Positions 1 through 6,866 of a DNA stretch of 23,554 bases are shown piece after piece. Location: positions 1-23,554 of the IMG/VR virus record IMGVR_UViG_3300027800_000179; one strand, given 5' to 3'. Made by a program: the position numbers and the translations under genes. The first letter of the stretch is position 1. Each line of letters begins with the position of its first letter. This DNA is from a virus. A model generated the notes under the pieces. It did not search any database. It saw nothing but the letters and a program-made list of their open reading frames with translations, and had not been told where the DNA came from.

Positions 1-384
1 GGCAAGGTCGTTATAGGTCTCGCCTTGCAGGCGGGCGAGCTGTCGCGGGTAAATGCGGGCGTTTTCTTCGCGATACAGGTCGGCGATGGCCTCACCGATA
101 CGAGCGAGGCGTTCCAGGTTCAGTGCTGATGGAGTGCTTTTATCGGTGGGGGCAGCGGTATCAGGACGCATTGGGCCTTCACCGGTAGCCAGCCATTCGA
201 TCCGGACGCCAGCACCGCGGGCAATAGCGATAACTTTATCTACGCCTGGTACCGAACCATTCAGATATTGCCTAAGAGATCCCTCAGGGATATCCCATTT
301 TAATGCGCACCCACGAATGCTTTCAGAGCCTATGAGCACTCTAATGCGCGACGCTAAATCATTATTGTGCGCGTCACTGTTCAT
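1..384 (-). CDS. c: Mu/CI-type phage repressor, N-terminal part (runs off left edge)
   Basis: Leftward gene with ATG at 384-382, open for 128 codons to the window edge. Residues 1-75 form a CI-like helix-turn-helix domain: the segment with LKWDIPEGSLRQYLNG is the recognition-helix region, and WLATGEGPM is the typical end of the Bac_CI_repr N-terminal domain. The part beyond residue 85 (LNLERLARIGEAIADLY) looks like a helical oligomerisation tail, not an S24 peptidase, but the C-terminus is outside the window. ATG 384 is the first possible start, since an in-frame TAA lies nine codons upstream. The gene diverges from ner, as in Mu, where the repressor is transcribed toward the left end. Expected role: lysogeny repressor acting on the 385-606 control region. 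The base composition is more AT-rich than the rest of the window. Confidence 0.85.
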   Translation of the reverse strand, partial: MNSDAHNNDLASRIRVLIGSESIRGCALKWDIPEGSLRQYLNGSVPGVDKVIAIARGAGVRIEWLATGEGPMRPDTAAPTDKSTPSALNLERLARIGEAIADLYREENARIYPRQLARLQGETYNDLA

Positions 385-535
385 AGCACGGACCCTGACT
401 TAGCGGTCGCCACCATGAAATACTCGTCAGAGTTATTTATTTTCAACGAACTAGATGCAAGCAAGGCTGAGCGACTCACAGCGTAAACACTGACGCGCAT
501 TTTGATGTTGACGATGCGTATAATGCCGCGCATTA
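302..535. promoter_or_regulatory. Candidate repressor operator array (AATGCGC repeats)
   Basis: The 7-mer AATGCGC occurs at 303-309 and 344-350, and in inverted orientation (GCGCATT) at 495-501 and 528-534. The last copy is one arm of a perfect dyad, TAATGC-CGC-GCATTA (521-535), which overlaps the -10 region of the rightward promoter. The first two copies lie in the 5' part of the repressor gene. A longer inverted pair, TGCGCGTCA (368-376) and TGACGCGCA (491-499), brackets the intergenic region. Multiple operators around the c-ner divergence are known in Mu; assigning these repeats to the repressor or Ner is inference. Confidence 0.45.
417..446 (-). promoter_or_regulatory. Candidate leftward repressor promoter
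   Basis: Read on the minus strand, TTGAAA (446-441) is followed after 18 bases by TATTTC (422-417), about 32 bases before the repressor ATG. The -35 is good and the -10 is weak (3/6). It is placed correctly for a repressor promoter but has no support beyond position and consensus. Confidence 0.3.
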
Positions 536-536
536 T
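508..536 (+). promoter_or_regulatory. Candidate early rightward promoter (Pe-like)
   Basis: TTGACG (508-513), 17 bases, then CATTAT (531-536) gives a 5/6 match at -35 and 4/6 at -10. The perfect dyad at 521-535 lies between and over the -10, so a bound repressor would block RNA polymerase. A TATAAT at 519-524 is also present but lacks a -35 at normal spacing. Transcription would start near 543, leaving a leader of about 60 bases before ner. Confidence 0.5.
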
Positions 537-565
537 CTGTCTCGTTCGTACCAATTGACCATCAG

Positions 566-589
566 AAAAACCGGCCTGGCGGGGCCGGT
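566..589 (-). terminator. Hairpin with U-tract on the minus strand, between ner and the repressor
   Basis: ACCGGCC (570-576), loop TGGCGG, GGCCGGT (583-589). On the plus strand the A-run (566-570) precedes the stem, so on the minus strand the 7-bp GC stem is followed by a run of T. It reads as a short intrinsic terminator for leftward transcription arriving from the early operon before it reaches the repressor gene. On the plus strand it is just a hairpin in the ner leader. Confidence 0.4.
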
Positions 590-606
590 GGCGAGAAGGA
601 AGCGAG

Positions 607-915
607 ATGACCAAAGGCTGGCATCGGGCCGATATCAAGGCGGCAATCTCCAAGAAGGGCAAGACGCTTGCGCAGCTATCCCTTGAGAATGGCCTTGAGA
701 ACTGGGCCTGTCGTCATGCCCTTGCGAAACGTCACATCCCCGGAGAAAAGGCGATAGCCGCATGTATCGGCGTGCCTGTCTGGGATCTGTGGCCGCATCG
801 CTGGCAGGAACCCCACCATAACGGTGGCGAGCCGGTGCGGATTGATCACCGCTTCCGCACCAAATATCGCCGACCTGCCCCGCCGAGTCACGGTTTAAAA
901 GTGGAGGCAGCCTAG
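607..915 (+). CDS. ner: Ner/Nlp-family winged helix-turn-helix regulator
   Basis: A 102-residue protein whose first 65 residues match the Ner/Nlp (HTH_35) pattern: WHRADIKAAISKKGKTLAQL, then the recognition region around NWACRHAL, then PGEKAIAACIGVPVWDLWPHRW. In Mu, Ner is a small DNA-binding protein that turns down early and repressor transcription to favour lytic growth. It is the first gene rightward of the repressor, as in Mu. The start has an AAGGAAG Shine-Dalgarno. Mu Ner is about 75 residues; this one carries a basic, Pro/Arg-rich tail of about 30 residues. The family call is firm; the regulatory role is taken from Mu. Confidence 0.85.
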   Translation: MTKGWHRADIKAAISKKGKTLAQLSLENGLENWACRHALAKRHIPGEKAIAACIGVPVWDLWPHRWQEPHHNGGEPVRIDHRFRTKYRRPAPPSHGLKVEAA

Positions 916-917
916 AC

Positions 918-1781
918 ATGGCGATGGAACATGTTGGATCGGCCACGTTGCCCGTGGCTGACATTATCCTGAGTGATCGTTTGCGGCAGGTCGATGAGGC
1001 GCATGCCGCCTTGCTGGCCGAGAACATGCGGCAGACCGGATGCCTGCGGACCCCGATTGAGGTCCGTCAGATCAAAACCAAAACATCCCTTACCCATACC
1101 CTGATTGCCGGAGCACACCGTATCCGGGCGGCGCAACTGCTTGGCTGGGTCGAGATCGAGGCGGAAATCTACCAAGGGTCTGACGATGAGGCCCGGCTGT
1201 GGGAGATCGACGAAAACCTGATCCGTCATGAACTGAACCCGTTGGACCGGGCGGTCTTCCTTGCCGAGCGGAAGCAGGTTTACGAGCGGATGCACCCCGA
1301 TACGGCTGGTGGTGTGGCGGGTGGGAAAGCCCGGCAAGGATCAGCAACGGACATCATGTCCTTTGCTAAGGACACGGCAGAGCGGGTTGGCCTGACCGAT
1401 CGCAGCATCCGGCGCGCGGTATTCATTGCGCAGAAATTGTCCCCCGATGTCCGGGCATTGCTGCCGGGAATGGCATGCGCACAGAAGCAATCGGAATTGC
1501 TGGCGCTGGCCAAACTGGGACACAGCGACCAGCGGCAAGTGCTGGACCTGTTGCGTGACCCTGAGGCGAAGGTCAAAGGGGTTGGGGCGGCGCTTGATTT
1601 GCTGAAGGGCGTCAAGGACGACGCAGGACAGGTGGACAAGGGCTTTACCGATCTGGTCACCAAATGGGGGCGGGCGACGCCTCAGGATCGGGCGGCATTC
1701 CTGCGTCATCTGTGGGCGCATCAGAGCGATGACACCCTGCGCCGGTTTGTCATGGGGTTAGGGCAAGAGGAGGCCGCGTGA
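918..1781 (+). CDS. ParB/Srx-fold DNA-binding protein of the early operon
   Basis: A 287-residue protein. Residues about 10-100 form a ParB N-terminal domain: LPVADIILSDRLRQ, then the GAHRIRAAQLLGW box (the ParB GxxRxxA motif, here GAHRIRA), then DENLIRHELNPLDRA. A helix-turn-helix around GLTDRSIRRAVFIAQKL follows. The C-terminus is helical and not recognised. ParB-domain proteins bind DNA and some bind or hydrolyse CTP; no parA is adjacent, so plasmid-style partition is unlikely. The gene sits in the early operon two codons after ner, with GGAGG ten bases before the ATG. Mu lacks it; similar genes occur at this place in alphaproteobacterial Mu-like phages, where the role is unknown to me. 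Confidence 0.8.
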   Translation: MAMEHVGSATLPVADIILSDRLRQVDEAHAALLAENMRQTGCLRTPIEVRQIKTKTSLTHTLIAGAHRIRAAQLLGWVEIEAEIYQGSDDEARLWEIDENLIRHELNPLDRAVFLAERKQVYERMHPDTAGGVAGGKARQGSATDIMSFAKDTAERVGLTDRSIRRAVFIAQKLSPDVRALLPGMACAQKQSELLALAKLGHSDQRQVLDLLRDPEAKVKGVGAALDLLKGVKDDAGQVDKGFTDLVTKWGRATPQDRAAFLRHLWAHQSDDTLRRFVMGLGQEEAA

Positions 1782-1796
1782 TGATGCTGTCTCTTG

Positions 1797-1827
1797 AAAA
1801 AAGTTTCCCCCGCCGAAACGGGGGAAA
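1797..1827 (-). terminator. Intrinsic terminator read on the minus strand
   Basis: A perfect 9-bp stem, TTTCCCCCG (1804-1812) and CGGGGGAAA (1819-1827), with a 6-base loop. Six A residues (1797-1802) precede it on the plus strand, so the minus strand has the stem followed by C-TTTTTT, a textbook intrinsic terminator. On the plus strand the stem is followed by GCTGG, with no U-tract. It would stop leftward transcription and let the early operon pass. Confidence 0.55.
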
Positions 1828-1830
1828 GCT

Positions 1831-1876
1831 GGCCGACCGTCACTGTCACCGCCATGTCGGTGATGGTCGGTCGGCC
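1831..1876 (+). other. Long near-perfect hairpin in the leader of the next gene
   Basis: GGCCGACCG (1831-1839) pairs with CGGTCGGCC (1868-1876). After a 2-base bulge the stem continues with A-C, two G-U pairs and TCACCG/CGGTGA (1846-1851 and 1858-1863), leaving a 6-base loop. It ends eight bases before the AGGAGGT of the following gene and does not mask that site. Its function is unknown: RNA processing or stability element, protein-binding site, or part of a divided terminator with the preceding hairpin. Confidence 0.5.
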
Positions 1877-1896
1877 CCGGGGCAGGAGGTGGGATG

Positions 1897-2349
1897 ATGG
1901 CGCGTAGGCGTGACACTCAAACCTATGACCTGCTGGCGTGGGAGCCGCCGCAACCGGCAAAGGCATTTGCGCCGGAAAAGGTGCGGGCGGCATCGTTGCG
2001 GTCGATGGTTTGCCGGGCACTGGCTGCGGCCATGAAGGAATGCGGCAAGGATCGCGAGCGGGTGGCGACGGATATCACCGACTTTCTGGGGGAGCCGTGC
2101 GCCAAGTCGATGCTGGATGCCTATGCATCCGAAGCCCGCGAAGAGCACAGCATTCCTCTGGTGCGGTTCCTTGGGGTGGTTCATGCGACCGGCGATATCC
2201 GGCTATTGCAGGTGCTGGCGAACCAGTTCGGCTGGGCTGTGGTCCCGGCCAAGTACCTGCCTGCGATTGAGGAGGCGATCATTGCCGACAAGATCGAGGA
2301 ACTGCAACAGCGCCGCGTGATGGCCCGCAAGACGTGGAAAGGGGCTTGA
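1897..2349 (+). CDS. Early-operon protein of alphaproteobacterial Mu-like phages, unknown function
   Basis: About 150 residues, mostly helical. The central segment (VATDITDFLGEP, then SMLDAYASEAREEHSI, then RFLGVVHATGD) loosely resembles CII/CP76-type phage regulators, but I cannot confirm this. The C-terminus is charged (ADKIEELQQRR). Two ATGs are possible: 1894 lies only three bases after AGGAGGT (1884-1890), whereas 1897 has six-base spacing, so I prefer 1897. It ends two bases before the transposase ATG at 2352. The place between ParB and MuA suggests a role in transposition or early regulation. No catalytic motif is visible. Confidence 0.7.
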   Translation: MARRRDTQTYDLLAWEPPQPAKAFAPEKVRAASLRSMVCRALAAAMKECGKDRERVATDITDFLGEPCAKSMLDAYASEAREEHSIPLVRFLGVVHATGDIRLLQVLANQFGWAVVPAKYLPAIEEAIIADKIEELQQRRVMARKTWKGA

Positions 2350-2351
2350 GC

Positions 2352-4328
2352 ATGGATGGTGTGAAGGAATGGTTCTCGGCGGCTGAGATTGCCGTGTTGC
2401 AGATATCGGGGTGGCCAGAAACGGAAAGCGGTCTTATCCGGCATGCCAAAAGAAACGGGTGGCAGAGACCAGATCGTGAGTGGAAAGACACAAGCAATCC
2501 CGGCGGAATTTGGCGAAAACGGCAGGGCAACGGCGGTGGGGTGGAATACCACTATTCCCTGCTGCCCTCGACGGTGCAGGCAAAGATGCTGCTGGACGCC
2601 ACACCGGCACCGCCTGAGCAGTCGAAAGATGCGGCCAAACGCAGCCTGGGGGCGGCGGATATGTGGTCGTGGTTTGATCGCCAGACCGGCAAGACCAAGG
2701 ACAAGGCTCAGGAACGCCTGACCATTTTGTCTCTGGTCGAGGCTCTGGTCATCAATGGCCGAACCAAAGAGGTGGCGGTTGCCCTGATCGCCGCTGAAAA
2801 GGGGGTCGCCAAGTCGTCAATCTGGGGCTGGTACAAGAAAGTCGCCGGGCAGGACCGCTGTGACTGGTTGCCGTTTCTGGCCGACCAGTATGCCGGGCGG
2901 CAGGCCTCTGCCGAATTTACCGACGAGGCATGGGAGGCGTTCAAGGCCGACTATCTGCGCCCGTCCGAACGGCCCTTAAGCGCCTGTTACAGGGACCTCA
3001 AGCTGATGGCAAAGACAAACGGCTGGAGCATCCCCAGCGAGAAATCTGTGGCGCGGCGGATCGAAAAAGAGATCCACCCGGCGGTCCTGACGCTGGCCCG
3101 CAAGGGACCGGATGCCCTGAAGCGGATGTACCCGGCCCAGGAGCGTGACCGCAGTTGTTTCCATGCGCTGGAAGCAATCAACGGTGACGGCCATGTGTGG
3201 GATGTGCGGGTGCAGTGGGACGACGGAACCATCGGCCGCCCGATGATGGTCGGGTTCCAGGATTTGTATTCCAACAAGCTGCTGTCGTGGCGGGTGGACA
3301 AGACAGAGAACCGGGAGGTGATCCGCCTTGCTTTGGGGGATGTGGTCGAACAGTTCGGCATCCCTGACATGGTGTGGTTCGATAACACTCGGGCGTTTGC
3401 CAACAAGATGATTACCGGTGGGGCATCGCATCGGCACCGCTGGAAGGTGCGGGATGATGACCCGATGGGGATTTGCGAGACGCTGGGGATGCAGGTGCGG
3501 TTTACCCTGCCGTATAGCGGCCAGTCGAAACCAATCGAGCGTGCCTGGCGTGATCTGGCGCAGGATATCGCCAGGATCGCTGCCTTTGACGGTGCCTATA
3601 CCGGCAATAGTACGACCAACAAGCCATCGAACTATGGCGAGCGGGCGATCCCGATTGATGAGTTCCTGGCTGTGATCTCGGTTGAAATCACCAAGTGGAA
3701 CGCCCGCCAGGGGCGACGGACCAAAATCGCGCAGGGGCGGTCGTTCGATCAGGTGTTTAACGAGAGTTATGCCAAGGCTGACAGCGAAGGCCTGATCCGT
3801 CGGGCAACGCCAGAGCAGGCGCAACTGTGGTTGCTGACCGCTGAAGGGGTCACGGCATCCAGCAAGGACGGCTCGCTGTCGATCCTGAACAACCGGTTCT
3901 GGTCAGAATTCCTCGTCGCCCATCGTGGCGAAAAGGTGGTGGTGCGCTATGACCCGCAAAATGTGTGGTCCGGGCTGCACGTCTATGCTCTGGCGGGGCC
4001 GTATCTGGGCTTTGCCGAGGTCTGGGACGCGGCAGGCTTTGCCGATGCCGAGAAGGCCCGCACCCATGCCCGGGCGCGCCGCGAATGGCTGAAGGCGGTA
4101 GCCGCTCAGGAAAAAGCCCAGAAGACGATGACAGCGGCACAGCTTGCCACATTGGCCCCAGAGGTTACGCCGGACCCCTTGCCGACACAGACCGTGGTTC
4201 ACCGGGCGGTCTTTGGCAATGCGGCGCTGAAGCCGCAGGTGCGCGAAGAGGTGGAGATGATGGACGATGATGCCTTTGGCGCAGCTCTGGCGTCGGGGGT
4301 GCAAGCCCTGAGGCTGGTCAAAGAATAA
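2352..4328 (+). CDS. A: MuA-type DDE transposase
   Basis: A 658-residue protein (Mu A is 663). The N-terminal winged-helix end-binding domain begins KEWFSAAEIAVLQISGWP and contains LIRHAKRNGW. The catalytic core has the three acidic residues in the expected contexts: D279 in NGDGHVWDV, D344 in WFDNTRAFANK and E396 in SKPIERAW; Mu A uses D269, D336 and E392. MuA-like markers such as ITGGASHRHRWKVRDDDPMG are also present. The C-terminal domain that contacts MuB is long and charged. An ATG at 2334 gives six more residues, but it overlaps the previous gene and the family start fits 2352. The protein catalyses strand transfer for integration and replicative transposition. It appears intact. Confidence 0.97.
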   Translation: MDGVKEWFSAAEIAVLQISGWPETESGLIRHAKRNGWQRPDREWKDTSNPGGIWRKRQGNGGGVEYHYSLLPSTVQAKMLLDATPAPPEQSKDAAKRSLGAADMWSWFDRQTGKTKDKAQERLTILSLVEALVINGRTKEVAVALIAAEKGVAKSSIWGWYKKVAGQDRCDWLPFLADQYAGRQASAEFTDEAWEAFKADYLRPSERPLSACYRDLKLMAKTNGWSIPSEKSVARRIEKEIHPAVLTLARKGPDALKRMYPAQERDRSCFHALEAINGDGHVWDVRVQWDDGTIGRPMMVGFQDLYSNKLLSWRVDKTENREVIRLALGDVVEQFGIPDMVWFDNTRAFANKMITGGASHRHRWKVRDDDPMGICETLGMQVRFTLPYSGQSKPIERAWRDLAQDIARIAAFDGAYTGNSTTNKPSNYGERAIPIDEFLAVISVEITKWNARQGRRTKIAQGRSFDQVFNESYAKADSEGLIRRATPEQAQLWLLTAEGVTASSKDGSLSILNNRFWSEFLVAHRGEKVVVRYDPQNVWSGLHVYALAGPYLGFAEVWDAAGFADAEKARTHARARREWLKAVAAQEKAQKTMTAAQLATLAPEVTPDPLPTQTVVHRAVFGNAALKPQVREEVEMMDDDAFGAALASGVQALRLVKE

Positions 4329-4356
4329 GGGCATGACGGAGGTGACCATCATGCCC
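4320..4356 (-). terminator. Hairpin after the transposase gene with U-rich minus-strand side
   Basis: GGGCATGA (4329-4336) and TCATGCCC (4349-4356) form a perfect 8-bp stem with a 12-base loop, directly after the transposase stop. On the minus strand the stem is followed by TTATTCTTT, a moderate U-tract. On the plus strand it is followed by TTCGGG, so it is unlikely to end the early transcript before B. Confidence 0.35.
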
Positions 4357-4406
4357 TTCGGGCGCTCGAGGCGCTCAGCTCAACCTAATGAGTAAGGAGA
4401 CTGTAC

Positions 4407-5372
4407 ATGAACGCAGACACCATGCAAACGACTTTTTCCGGCGAAGATCAGGAAATCTTGCGCGCCGAAGCCCGGCAGGTGATGGGCGAGCGGGAATTGT
4501 CCATCGCCGCCGCCAGCAAGGAGGCCGGAATTGGCTATTCAACGCTGAGCGCCTGGATGAATGGCAGCTATGGCGGGAGCAACGACCGGGTGGCGGCAGA
4601 TGTGCAGCGCTGGCTGCGCAGTCTGGCTGAAAAGAAGAAGGCGGCAGCAAAGATTGCCAGCTCGCCCGGATTTCAGGAAACGCCGACCGCTGTCGAATTC
4701 CTGAGTGCATTTCAGTACGCCCAGATCGCGGTGGATTTCACGGTGGTCGTCGGCGGGCCGGGGGTGGGCAAGACCACGGCCCTGCATCGCTATCAACAGA
4801 CCACGCCGAATGTGTGGATGGTAACGATGGAGCCGACAACGGCGAGGCCGAATCCGATGCTGCAGGAAATCTGCGCGGTGATGGAGGTCGAAGAGCGCGG
4901 CGCGGCCAAGCTGTCGCGGGCGATCGGCAAGTTCGTGGCGGGCAAGAACGGTCTGCTGGCCATTGACGAGGGACAGCATCTGACCTCCGAGGCGCTCGAC
5001 CAGTTGCGGTCGCTGCATGATCGCTATGGGCTGGGCATTGTGGTGTGCGGTAACGAAAAGATCATCGCCCGCCTGGAAGGCCAGAAGGCCAGCTTTGCGC
5101 AGCTTTACAGCCGCGTCGGGGTGCGGATGAAGCGACCCAAGCCGCGCCTGGGGGATATCTCGACCCTGATCGAGGCCTGGGGGGTGACTGCTCCGGACGA
5201 GGTCAAGTTGCTGAAAGGCATCGGCAGCAAACCGGGCGGTCTGCGCAGCTTGGACAAGTGCATGCGGCTGGCCTCGACACTGGCGAGCGGGGCGAGGGAA
5301 GAGCGTGGCATGGCCCACATCCGCACCGCTTGGGATCGCCTCGCGCCGGAAGGAGGCAACCATGCTGAGTAA
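4407..5372 (+). CDS. B: MuB-type AAA+ ATPase, target-DNA activator of transposition
   Basis: A 321-residue protein (Mu B is 312). Residues about 15-70 form a Cro-like helix-turn-helix (LSIAAASKEAGIGYSTLSAW). The AAA+ ATPase follows: Walker A GGPGVGKT with K122, and Walker B LLAIDEGQ with D187-E188. A sensor-like VVCGNEKI strand comes after, then a C-terminal domain with GSKPGGLRSLDKCMRLA. MuB binds DNA cooperatively with ATP, selects targets and stimulates MuA, and gives target immunity. The start has AAGGAG eight bases upstream. It lies immediately downstream of A, as in Mu. Confidence 0.96.
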   Translation: MNADTMQTTFSGEDQEILRAEARQVMGERELSIAAASKEAGIGYSTLSAWMNGSYGGSNDRVAADVQRWLRSLAEKKKAAAKIASSPGFQETPTAVEFLSAFQYAQIAVDFTVVVGGPGVGKTTALHRYQQTTPNVWMVTMEPTTARPNPMLQEICAVMEVEERGAAKLSRAIGKFVAGKNGLLAIDEGQHLTSEALDQLRSLHDRYGLGIVVCGNEKIIARLEGQKASFAQLYSRVGVRMKRPKPRLGDISTLIEAWGVTAPDEVKLLKGIGSKPGGLRSLDKCMRLASTLASGAREERGMAHIRTAWDRLAPEGGNHAE

Positions 5373-5607
5373 CGATCTGCGCGATTTCGCCGCCTGCATG
5401 GAAGGATGGGAAGACAGCGGCGTTGAACTGGGCCCGGTGGCGGTGCGTGTCCTGCGGGCGCAGATCACGGCCTATGCGGCGGCGGCCGAATGTCTGGAGC
5501 AACAGGCTATCCCCCAGCACCAGCGGGGCGATCTGCCCCCCGAGGTGGCTCGGCTGGACGTGGAGCGGGCCAGCCGTCGCCGGGGTCGGCCCGGCGGTGC
5601 CCCATGA
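5362..5607 (+). CDS. Small protein after MuB, unknown function
   Basis: An 81-residue protein overlapping the end of B by 11 bases and preceded by AGGAGG, so translation is probably coupled to B. The N-terminal half is acidic and helical (NDLRDFAACMEGWEDSGVEL); the C-terminus is Arg/Pro-rich and probably disordered. Similar small proteins occur after MuB in alphaproteobacterial Mu-like phages, but I know no function. The start is set by the Shine-Dalgarno; an upstream in-frame extension inside B is rejected. Confidence 0.65.
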   Translation: MLSNDLRDFAACMEGWEDSGVELGPVAVRVLRAQITAYAAAAECLEQQAIPQHQRGDLPPEVARLDVERASRRRGRPGGAP

Positions 5608-5738
5608 GGTGGCTGCTCTGGCTGTGGCGGCTGTGGCCACGTCCCCACCACCCCCGGCACCACGCGATATCACCGGCAGCCTTCGGGCTGGCATCGACCC
5701 TTTCCCAACCGAAAAAACCGAGGATAGACCATGACTGA
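5604..5738 (+). CDS. Possible 44-residue Trp/Leu-rich peptide
   Basis: An ATGA overlap couples this frame to the preceding gene, and its stop overlaps the next start by eight bases, a spacing typical of phage operons. The N-terminus MRWLLWLWRLWP is strongly hydrophobic and aromatic, long enough for a short membrane-associated helix, followed by a His/Pro/Arg stretch. There is no clear Shine-Dalgarno beyond GGCGGTG. It fills a 120-base space that would otherwise be non-coding. It may be a real leader or membrane peptide or a chance frame in GC-rich DNA. Confidence 0.3.
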   Translation: MRWLLWLWRLWPRPHHPRHHAISPAAFGLASTLSQPKKPRIDHD

Positions 5739-6339
5739 CCAACAGATGTACATGACCGATACCAAGGGCCGTCTGGTCCCCATCGCAGCGGTCAAGCCGC
5801 TCGACAAGCTGCGGGATGGTCTGGTTGCCGGGATGATGGGACGGGCACAGGGCCTGCGCGATGACCTTGCGGCGTTCAAGGCCGACGTGATGGCCGAGAT
5901 CACCGCCTTCGTCCAGCTTGCTGCCGGGGAATACGAGGTCCAGCTGGGCGGGATCAAAGGCAACCTGACCCTGCGCAGCTATGACGGCCTGCGGGAAATC
6001 CGCGTGCAGGTGGCGGACCGGCTGGTGTTCGACGAGCGACTGAAGGTGGCCGAGCAACTGGTCGGTCAGTGCCTGGCGGACTGGTCTGCCGATGCCCGTC
6101 CCGAGCTGAAGGTGATCGTGGACCGGGCCTTCAAGACCGACAAGGACGGCAACGTGAACACGGCCGCCGTGCTGGACCTGCGCCGACTGGAGATCAACGA
6201 CGCCCGCTGGAAAAAGGCGATGGAGGCCATTGCCGACGCGCTGACCGTGACCGGTACCAAAAGCTATGTGCGGTTTTACGAGCGCACGGCCCCCGATGCT
6301 CCGATGAAGGCGGTCAGCCTTGATCTGGCTGCGCTGTAG
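5731..6339 (+). CDS. DUF3164 family phage protein
   Basis: A 202-residue protein with the DUF3164 layout: TDTKGRLVPIAAVKPLDKLRD near the start, a helical middle (AFKADVMAEITAFVQLA), the strand GGIKGNLTLRSYDGLREI, then INDARWKKAMEAIADAL and a C-terminal strand KSYVRFYER. The family is common in the early region of Mu-like phages and is sometimes mislabelled a sulfate transporter; no membrane segment is present here. Function is unknown, presumably in replication or early regulation. GAGGA precedes the ATG. Confidence 0.85.
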   Translation: MTDQQMYMTDTKGRLVPIAAVKPLDKLRDGLVAGMMGRAQGLRDDLAAFKADVMAEITAFVQLAAGEYEVQLGGIKGNLTLRSYDGLREIRVQVADRLVFDERLKVAEQLVGQCLADWSADARPELKVIVDRAFKTDKDGNVNTAAVLDLRRLEINDARWKKAMEAIADALTVTGTKSYVRFYERTAPDAPMKAVSLDLAAL

Positions 6340-6352
6340 GGAGGGGAGTGAA

Positions 6353-6613
6353 ATGTATACCTCCAACGACCTTGCACGGGGTTTTATGCGCAGCAAGCCC
6401 CAGCCCACACGCGCAGAAGCCCTGCAGTTCTCCTGCCAAGTGATGACGAATCGCGAGCACAGACTTTTTTATGGGGTCGCTGACACCCTCGACTGTGAAA
6501 GCGCCCTTGCCGCCTTGAAGGATCGGGCGATGGACCTGTCCGAATACATGGCGATAGCGATGCTGGAATACGCCATGGAAGGAGATGCAATCGGGAGTGC
6601 GGGTAATGAGTGA
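6353..6613 (+). CDS. Small early-region protein, unknown
   Basis: An 86-residue soluble protein with no family I recognise. It starts after a strong GGGAGGGGAG and overlaps the next gene by eight bases. It is helical and acidic toward the C-terminus (ALKDRAMDLSEYMAIAMLEYAMEGD). The less GC-biased codon use suggests a recently acquired cargo gene. Mu carries a block of non-essential early genes at the equivalent place. Confidence 0.6.
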   Translation: MYTSNDLARGFMRSKPQPTRAEALQFSCQVMTNREHRLFYGVADTLDCESALAALKDRAMDLSEYMAIAMLEYAMEGDAIGSAGNE

Positions 6614-6866
6614 ACCAGTGACCCACGAGGAACAGGACGTCCGCCTTGCCATGGGCCTGCTGTATCGCGCTGTGCGAGCCATGGCTGAAGCCTACCCGTA
6701 TCTACCCCCCACCGCGATCAGCGTTGCCCTGATCAATGTCGGCGCCCAGCACAGTATCAGTCACCAGCAATCGACAATCGTGGCGGACTATCTCCACCGC
6801 GTAGCGAAACAGGTAACACGCGGGCGGGTCACGCACTTTACCGGGGGTGATGATGTCCGACACTGA
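6606..6866 (+). CDS. Small early-region protein, unknown
   Basis: An 86-residue protein beginning MSEPVTHEEQDVRLAMGLLY. The start lies inside the end of the previous gene (eight-base overlap), and the end overlaps the possible starts of the next. It has two predicted helices and the segment SISHQQSTIVADYLHRVAKQV. I recognise no domain. It belongs to the early accessory block. Confidence 0.55.
   Translation: MSEPVTHEEQDVRLAMGLLYRAVRAMAEAYPYLPPTAISVALINVGAQHSISHQQSTIVADYLHRVAKQVTRGRVTHFTGGDDVRH

Noticed and set aside
53-403. 116-codon plus-strand ORF at the left edge
   Set aside because: It is antisense to a clear CI-type repressor on the minus strand; its translation resembles no protein and is Ser/Arg-rich, as shadow frames are.
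519-524. TATAAT as the early promoter -10
   Set aside because: No -35 hexamer at 15-19 bases and no properly placed TGn extension; TTGACG-17-CATTAT in the same segment fits better.
6466-6478. TTTTTTATGGGG as a third late-promoter copy
   Set aside because: It has the TTATGG word but no upstream GTCGGG dyad and lies inside a coding frame.
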